From positions 1-10,767 of the forward strand of contig JBBRLA010000261.1 in NCBI GenBank assembly GCA_038231615.1: a stretch of DNA of 10,767 nucleotides, written 5' to 3'. The position numbers were made by a program, and so were the translations under genes. This stretch comes from JBBRLA01 sp038231615. Lineage in GTDB: Bacteria; Myxococcota_A; Polyangia; Palsa-1104; JAEUJZ01. The notes below the pieces were generated by a model. That model was not told where the DNA came from, ran no database searches, and saw nothing but the letters and a program-made list of their open reading frames with translations. Position 1 is the stretch's first letter. Each line of letters opens with the position of its first letter. Of the stretch, positions 8,201 through 10,767 are shown one piece after another.

Positions 8201-9272
8201 GGTCCAGCGTTTCGAGAGGGAGGCGGGTGAGCGAGGCGATCTCGCGGTCTCCGGCGACCGGCATCTGGTATTCGTGAATCGGCTTCCCGCGGCGGTCGGC
8301 GCGGATCTGCGCCTGGCCCCGGGGTCCTACCTGCTGACCTTCATCTTGCCCGAGGCGCAGGTCCGCCTGCCGCTGCTCTGCGCCCGCGGCGAGGAGCGGC
8401 GCCTGGATCTGGACCTGCCATCCCGCGTCCCCGAGGGCTACGTCTACGTGCCCGCCGGCTCCTTCTTGTTTGGCAGTGCCGAGGACGAAGACCTGCGCCG
8501 GGGGTTCCTGAACGCACCGCCGCTGCATGCCGTCTCGACACCGGCCTACCTGATCGGCCGGTACGAGGTGACCTTCGGCGACTGGCTGGTCTACCTGCGC
8601 GCCCTGTCCCCGGCACAGCGGAAGCCCCGACTGCCCCGGGCCGGCGAATTTCATGGCGGCGGCGTCGCCCTGGCCGAACTGGCCGACGGCCTTTTCCAGC
8701 TTACCCTTCAGCCGACCGCGCAGTTGCTCAAGGCCCGCGAGGGGGAGCCCCTGCGCTATCCGGGGCGCACCCGCCGGGCGGTGCAGGACTGGCAGCGCCT
8801 GCCGGTCTCGGGGATCTCGTTCGAGGACGCCGAGGCCTATGCCACCTGGCTGGATCGCTCGGGTCGCCTGCCCGGGGCCCGCCTGTGCGACGAGCACGAG
8901 TGGGAGCGCGCCGCCCGGGGGGCCGACGATCGCCGCTTTCCCCACGGCGATCGCCTGACCGCCGACGACGCCAACTTCGACGAGACCTACGACCGGGACC
9001 CGCTGTCCTTCGGTCCCGACGAGGTCGGCTCCCACCCCCGTTCTGCCAGCCCCTTTGGCGTGCAGGACCTGTCGGGAAACGTCTTTGAGTGGACCCGCTC
9101 TGCCCGCGCCTCGACCGACGCCGTGCTGCGCGGGGGGAGCTGGTATCACAACCGCATGACGGTCCGGGTGAACAATCGGGAGCCGGGGGAGCCCAAGACG
9201 CGAAACGTACTCATCGGCACCCGGGTGTGCGCCTCTGTGCCCGTGCGACCACAGGCAGCCATGGTTCCCTGA
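5229..9272 (+). CDS. Membrane-anchored Ser/Thr protein kinase-nSTAND NTPase-FGE-like domain fusion
   Basis: A 1347-residue mosaic. The Hanks-type kinase (about 10-325) has GQGGMG at 20-25, K42, HRDLKPSN with D137, DFG at D155, APE ending at E240 and RSDVYSLG. The segment between DFG and APE is about 55 residues longer than usual and rich in Pro and Met. Next is a STAND NTPase (about 350-780): NPYRGLLSFEAE lead-in, P-loop GDSGVGKSS (K396), Walker B LLFVDQLEE (D482), and the LAHEALVSGW motif (H717) typical of nSTAND1 proteins. One membrane helix (about 799-817) is followed by a charged helical stretch, a beta-rich region (about 975-1066) and an FGE/SUMF1-like domain (about 1067-1338) with VPAGSF, EHEWERAARG, LSGNVFEW and RGGSW. 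Kinase and NTPase should face the cytosol and the FGE-like domain the periplasm (inference). The start is ATG 5229; GTG 5220 is in frame and possible. The frame stays open back to 4794, but that part overlaps the PrsW gene. Confidence 0.9.
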   Translation: MSGWTPPEIFDEYRLLRPIGQGGMGQVYLGQDLLLDRTVAVKFISAVEPDAHSRQRFLTEARAIARLQHPNVVSIYRVGEVDGRPFLVSELVHGKSLSRLLGVGTPRPMPWERVLHIGLGLSRGLAAAHRQGVLHRDLKPSNVMLTADDEVKLLDFGLAKLLGALPDEGLGAWDPRAQADLAIPSASARDNSGDLPTVPCIGPALPPMMPPMIMPAPKESEGPLTRAGAILGTPLYMAPETLRGEPATQRSDVYSLGMILYELCAGASPRLTSSNTSLATGHGKTATASVEENVPPLLRTAPDVAPALAQVVDRCLHSDPARRFASGDEVRDALERLGPELRAPAIPGGNPYRGLLSFEAEHRGLFFGRDPEVRAVLERLRTEPMVLVAGDSGVGKSSLCRAGLLPAVAEGALSGGGGRSFTVLRLSPGRRPLSALAASLLSLFAPLSEEEIGERLRRDPPILGRMLRQHLSKDHGVLLFVDQLEELITVSDPAEAALCARLLADLAVPTPSIRVLLCARGDFLTWLAVLPGLGDEILRALYLLRPLLPDGIREAIVGPARRKGVEFESEALVNTLVDSTTRAAGGLPLLQFALLSLWEARDRERGCISAQALFQMGGVVGALSHHADGVLDEMTGPQRAAARRALVRLVNLDGPTGIGGNKGLGGIAGTRVRRTAEELGGTGDGAGAMQAALELLVRGRLVVVRQADGAALYELAHEALVSGWETLRTWLDANLEARGARFRVEVAAAEWERLGRSSEALWSGRRLRETERLADMYGLEAAFLVASLHAVRQRRWSRALILLTGPLVLLVFFVGARLNQRRELDRLIAARLGQAQAALSMAREQGSAALSLRQRAFQRFDQIPSRAQPGGFPLADGPGARLALAEREYSAAREKDRGAEAAYLTASQELESALSLDPDRRVVRRLLGDVTFERILLEERLEPTRPPTELLQRLAYFDDDRSRRRRLAAPCHLRLDVVNRPDRVLAQVPVQVQRFEREAGERGDLAVSGDRHLVFVNRLPAAVGADLRLAPGSYLLTFILPEAQVRLPLLCARGEERRLDLDLPSRVPEGYVYVPAGSFLFGSAEDEDLRRGFLNAPPLHAVSTPAYLIGRYEVTFGDWLVYLRALSPAQRKPRLPRAGEFHGGGVALAELADGLFQLTLQPTAQLLKAREGEPLRYPGRTRRAVQDWQRLPVSGISFEDAEAYATWLDRSGRLPGARLCDEHEWERAARGADDRRFPHGDRLTADDANFDETYDRDPLSFGPDEVGSHPRSASPFGVQDLSGNVFEWTRSARASTDAVLRGGSWYHNRMTVRVNNREPGEPKTRNVLIGTRVCASVPVRPQAAMVP

Positions 9273-9336
9273 GAGTGCGTAAATAAATCTGAAAAAATAA
9301 TATTGCACATTACAAAATAAGACTCATAAATGTATC
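9273..9336 (+). promoter_or_regulatory. AT-rich intergenic island upstream of the ADYC gene
   Basis: The gap between the kinase-fusion stop and the next gene drops to about 30% GC, against about 70% around it, with A-runs such as GAAAAAATAATATTG. This fits a promoter or UP-element-like region for the ADYC gene, or a protein-bound spacer. A weak pair, TTGCAC (9303-9308) and CATAAA (9325-9330), exists, but it would start transcription almost on top of the ribosome binding site, so no promoter is assigned. No GC-rich terminator stem is visible for the kinase transcript. Confidence 0.5.
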
Positions 9337-9342
9337 AGGAGG
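9337..9342 (+). promoter_or_regulatory. Strong Shine-Dalgarno AGGAGG deciding the ADYC gene start
   Basis: A perfect AGGAGG lies 5 nt before ATG 9348. It is the best ribosome binding site in the window and rules out the in-frame ATG at 9330, which lies upstream of it. It suggests efficient translation of a secreted product. Confidence 0.85.
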
Positions 9343-9347
9343 TACCC

Positions 9348-10352
9348 ATGAGCGAGAGCCGCGGGATCCTGGCAAGTGTTCTCCTGATGCTCGGCATGTC
9401 GATGTGCGGAGGAGAAGGGGGCAGGGTGGGGCAGGAGGCGCAGGTGGGGGCACGGGCCAGCGCCAGCGTCCATCCTCAGGGGGTCAGCATGCAAGGGGTC
9501 AGCATGCAAGGGGTCAGCATGCAAGGGGTCAGCATGCAAGGGGTCAGCCTGCAGGGGGTCAGCCTGCAGGGGGTCAGCCTGCAGGGCATGAGTCTTTTCG
9601 GGACGGTGCTCTCCGGGCAGATGGCGATCCAGCACGGGCAGGTGCTCACCCTGAGCGGCGCGGATCTGGTCGGGGCGACCCTGAGCGGCATTCTGAGCGA
9701 TGGCACCTCGGTGCTGCTACGGATCGACGCCGTGGACGTGGATGCGGGAGACGCGACGGGCGAGATTCTCCTTTATACCGTGGTGATGTCCGATGGGGCA
9801 GGGGGGTGGAGCAACCTGTGCCAGCCCGATCCTGACGGGGCGCAGAAGGCGGTGCCCCTGGCTGGGGTCTGGGACCCCCGCGGGACGCACCATGATTCGG
9901 CGGACCTGTTCACGCTGGGGTGCACCTCGGGGGTGATCGCCAAGTGTGCCCGGTGGGGGTACAAGCCCTGGGAGACAGTCGAGGGCAGGTCGCTGGCCGA
10001 CTTTCATCAGGCGTGTACTCGGATGGCGCGGGCGGACTACTGCGGGGACGGGGTGTCGCATACTAAGAATGGGACCTACATCGATATGTATGACGTGCTG
10101 GGGATTCAGCGGCAAGCGAGTCGGGATGGAATGATGTTTGAAGCGGCGTGGCTGCCCGGGGGGGCTTACTGCATGGCGCGGCCGCGGTGGAACCTGGTCG
10201 CGGCGGAGCTGGTGGTGGAGTGCCAGGGGAAGCTGGCGTGGGCGGGACTGGGGGATGTGTTGAATGTAGACAGTTGCCTGATAAAGATGTCTACCGAGTC
10301 TCGGGCGGAGGTCCTGATTAGCAACCGGTCCTTCCTGCAACTGTCCCTGTGA
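9348..10352 (+). CDS. Predicted secreted ADYC-domain protein with N-terminal pentapeptide repeats
   Basis: 334 residues. The N-terminus has a charged start (R5), a hydrophobic core at about 7-19 and C20 followed by Gly residues. It looks like an export signal, possibly a lipoprotein, but Met at -1 is not a canonical lipobox. Residues 45-79 are seven GVS[M/L]Q pentapeptides plus GMSLF, followed by looser repeat-like sequence (SGADLVGATLSG), suggesting a short right-handed beta-helix. The rest carries the ARADYCGDG motif that names the ADYC domain, a family I know mainly from myxobacteria and whose function is unknown, with eight cysteines after the repeats that could pair as disulfides outside the cytoplasm. 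The start is set by AGGAGG. It follows the kinase fusion on the same strand after an AT-rich gap, so it probably has its own promoter. The 3' half uses GCG and GGG codons heavily. Confidence 0.82.
   Translation: MSESRGILASVLLMLGMSMCGGEGGRVGQEAQVGARASASVHPQGVSMQGVSMQGVSMQGVSMQGVSLQGVSLQGVSLQGMSLFGTVLSGQMAIQHGQVLTLSGADLVGATLSGILSDGTSVLLRIDAVDVDAGDATGEILLYTVVMSDGAGGWSNLCQPDPDGAQKAVPLAGVWDPRGTHHDSADLFTLGCTSGVIAKCARWGYKPWETVEGRSLADFHQACTRMARADYCGDGVSHTKNGTYIDMYDVLGIQRQASRDGMMFEAAWLPGGAYCMARPRWNLVAAELVVECQGKLAWAGLGDVLNVDSCLIKMSTESRAEVLISNRSFLQLSL
9480..9599 (+). repeat. In-frame 15-bp tandem repeats encoding GVSMQ/GVSLQ pentapeptides
   Basis: Eight 15-bp units. Units 1-4 (9480-9539) are identical, GGGGTCAGCATGCAA (GVSMQ). 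Units 5-7 (9540-9584) are identical, GGGGTCAGCCTGCAG (GVSLQ). Unit 8 is diverged (GMSLF). Two homogeneous blocks, with no synonymous drift inside either, point to recent duplication by slippage or unequal crossing-over. Every change is in frame, so copy number could vary between strains without breaking the protein. Confidence 0.95.
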
Positions 10353-10570
10353 CCTTAGATACCTATCGGGTTGTCGGTAACGCTGGAACCATCCATCCTC
10401 CATTGAGAGGGTGCGGGTCAGGGCGGGGAATCGGTGCCGCGACAGGTGAACCGGTGCCGCGACAGGTGGTACCGGTGCCGCGATCGGTGCCGCGAACGGT
10501 GGCACCGGTGCCGCGATCGGTGCCGCGACAGGTGGAACCGGTGCCGCGATCGGTGGCACCGGTGCCGTGA
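10349..10570 (+). pseudogene. Possible translationally coupled repeat-protein ORF, frameshifted in its first repeat
   Basis: GTG at 10349 overlaps the ADYC stop in a GTGA arrangement, a common translational-coupling geometry. Its frame runs for about 28 codons into the repeat array in the register Gly-Ala-Ala-Thr-Gly. It then meets the only unit whose length is not a multiple of three (8 bp, 10445-10452), switches to a Val-Pro-Arg register and stops at 10570. With one more G in that unit the frame would stay open to the window end as a Gly/Ala/Thr/Asn-rich repeat. This could be a decayed gene, a phase-variable gene, a sequencing error, or chance (1 in 3 for the frame match). The leader peptide resembles nothing I recognise. 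Confidence 0.2.
10353..10432. other. Short spacer before the repeat array
   Basis: 80 bp between the ADYC stop and the first repeat unit. It has lower GC than the genes and no clear hairpin plus T-run, so no terminator can be called. It contains GCTGGAACC at 10382-10390, which resembles the 9-bp array module and may be a decayed copy. Confidence 0.4.
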
Positions 10571-10767
10571 ACGGTGGCACCGGTGCCGTGAACGGTGGAA
10601 CCGGTGCCGCGAACGGTGCCGCGAACGGCACCGGTGCCGCGAACGGTGGAACCAGTGCCGTGAACGGTGGAACCGGTGCCGCGACAGGTGCCGCGACAGG
10701 TGGAACCGGTGCCGTGAACGGTGGAACCGGTGCCGCGACAGGTGGAACCGGTGCCGCGACAGGTGGA
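10433..10767 (+). repeat. Modular minisatellite of 12-bp and 9-bp units, continuing past the window
   Basis: The 335 bp parse completely into 18 copies of a 12-bp module A (GGTGCCG[C/T]G plus AAC, ACA or ATC) and 14 copies of a 9-bp module B (GGTGGAACC, with GGC or GGT variants). The usual order is A-B, giving a 21-bp period, with doubled A modules in five places. Module B is shortened to 8 bp at 10445-10452, to 6 bp (GGCACC) once, and is cut by the window edge at the end. After 10452 every length is a multiple of three and no stop appears in the plus frame reading GGT GCC GCG, which would give a Gly-Ala-Ala-Asn/Thr-Gly-Gly-Thr repeat. The minus strand is also open (Pro-Val-Pro-Pro-rich), so the coding strand is undecided. 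There are no unique spacers, so it is not CRISPR. Confidence 0.93.

Noticed and set aside
7497..9308. 603-codon minus-strand ORF opposite the nSTAND/FGE-like part
   Set aside because: Composition shadow of the plus-strand gene, with no recognisable motif.
9330..9347. ATG 9330 as the ADYC gene start
   Set aside because: It lies upstream of the AGGAGG that is ideally spaced for ATG 9348.
9717..10631. 304-codon minus-strand ORF rich in Pro-Val-Pro-Pro running through the array and the ADYC gene
   Set aside because: Most of it is antisense to the well-supported ADYC gene. The Pro-rich part arises simply because the repeats have no stop in this frame. A minus-strand gene beginning beyond the window cannot be fully excluded.
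10433..10767. CRISPR array
   Set aside because: Repeats are directly adjacent 12-bp and 9-bp modules with no unique spacers, and no cas genes are present.

Overview
The window is about 70% GC by eye, with strong G/C third-position bias and long spurious antisense reading frames. Several family choices point to a Myxococcota-like (deltaproteobacterial) genome: a hybrid sensor kinase, a Ser/Thr kinase fused to a STAND NTPase and a sulfatase-modifying-factor (SUMF1/FGE-like) domain, and an ADYC-domain secreted protein. This is inference from gene content; no 16S or other marker is present. All calls come from reading the sequence, with no database search.

Layout. (1) Positions 1-548, minus strand: an NAD(P)H-dependent FMN reductase-like flavoprotein, cut by the window edge. 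It is divergent, across about 115 bp, from (2) a two-gene plus-strand operon at 664-4067: a soluble hybrid histidine kinase with two complete transmitter modules around an internal receiver, then a single-domain response regulator whose ATG overlaps the kinase stop by 7 bp. (3) Positions 4115-5104, minus strand: a PrsW-type membrane metalloprotease, convergent with the regulator. (4) It is divergent from 5229-9272, a 1347-residue membrane-anchored Ser/Thr kinase-nSTAND-FGE-like mosaic protein. (5) After a sharp AT-rich gap, 9348-10352 encodes a predicted secreted protein with a perfect pentapeptide-repeat block and an ADYC domain. (6) From 10433 to the window end runs a modular minisatellite of 12-bp and 9-bp units, open in the repeat frame except at one 8-bp unit.

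How the parts may work together (inference). The window looks like a signal-transduction neighbourhood: a cytosolic phosphorelay with a diffusible receiver output, a membrane protease, and a kinase that could link ATP-driven STAND switching inside the cell to an FGE-like domain outside it. Nothing seen proves that the three units share a pathway. The least ordinary items are the dual-transmitter kinase with an internal change of codon style, the FGE-like domain without the usual cysteine pair, the insertion in the Ser/Thr kinase activation segment, and the two recently expanded repeat arrays at the right end.
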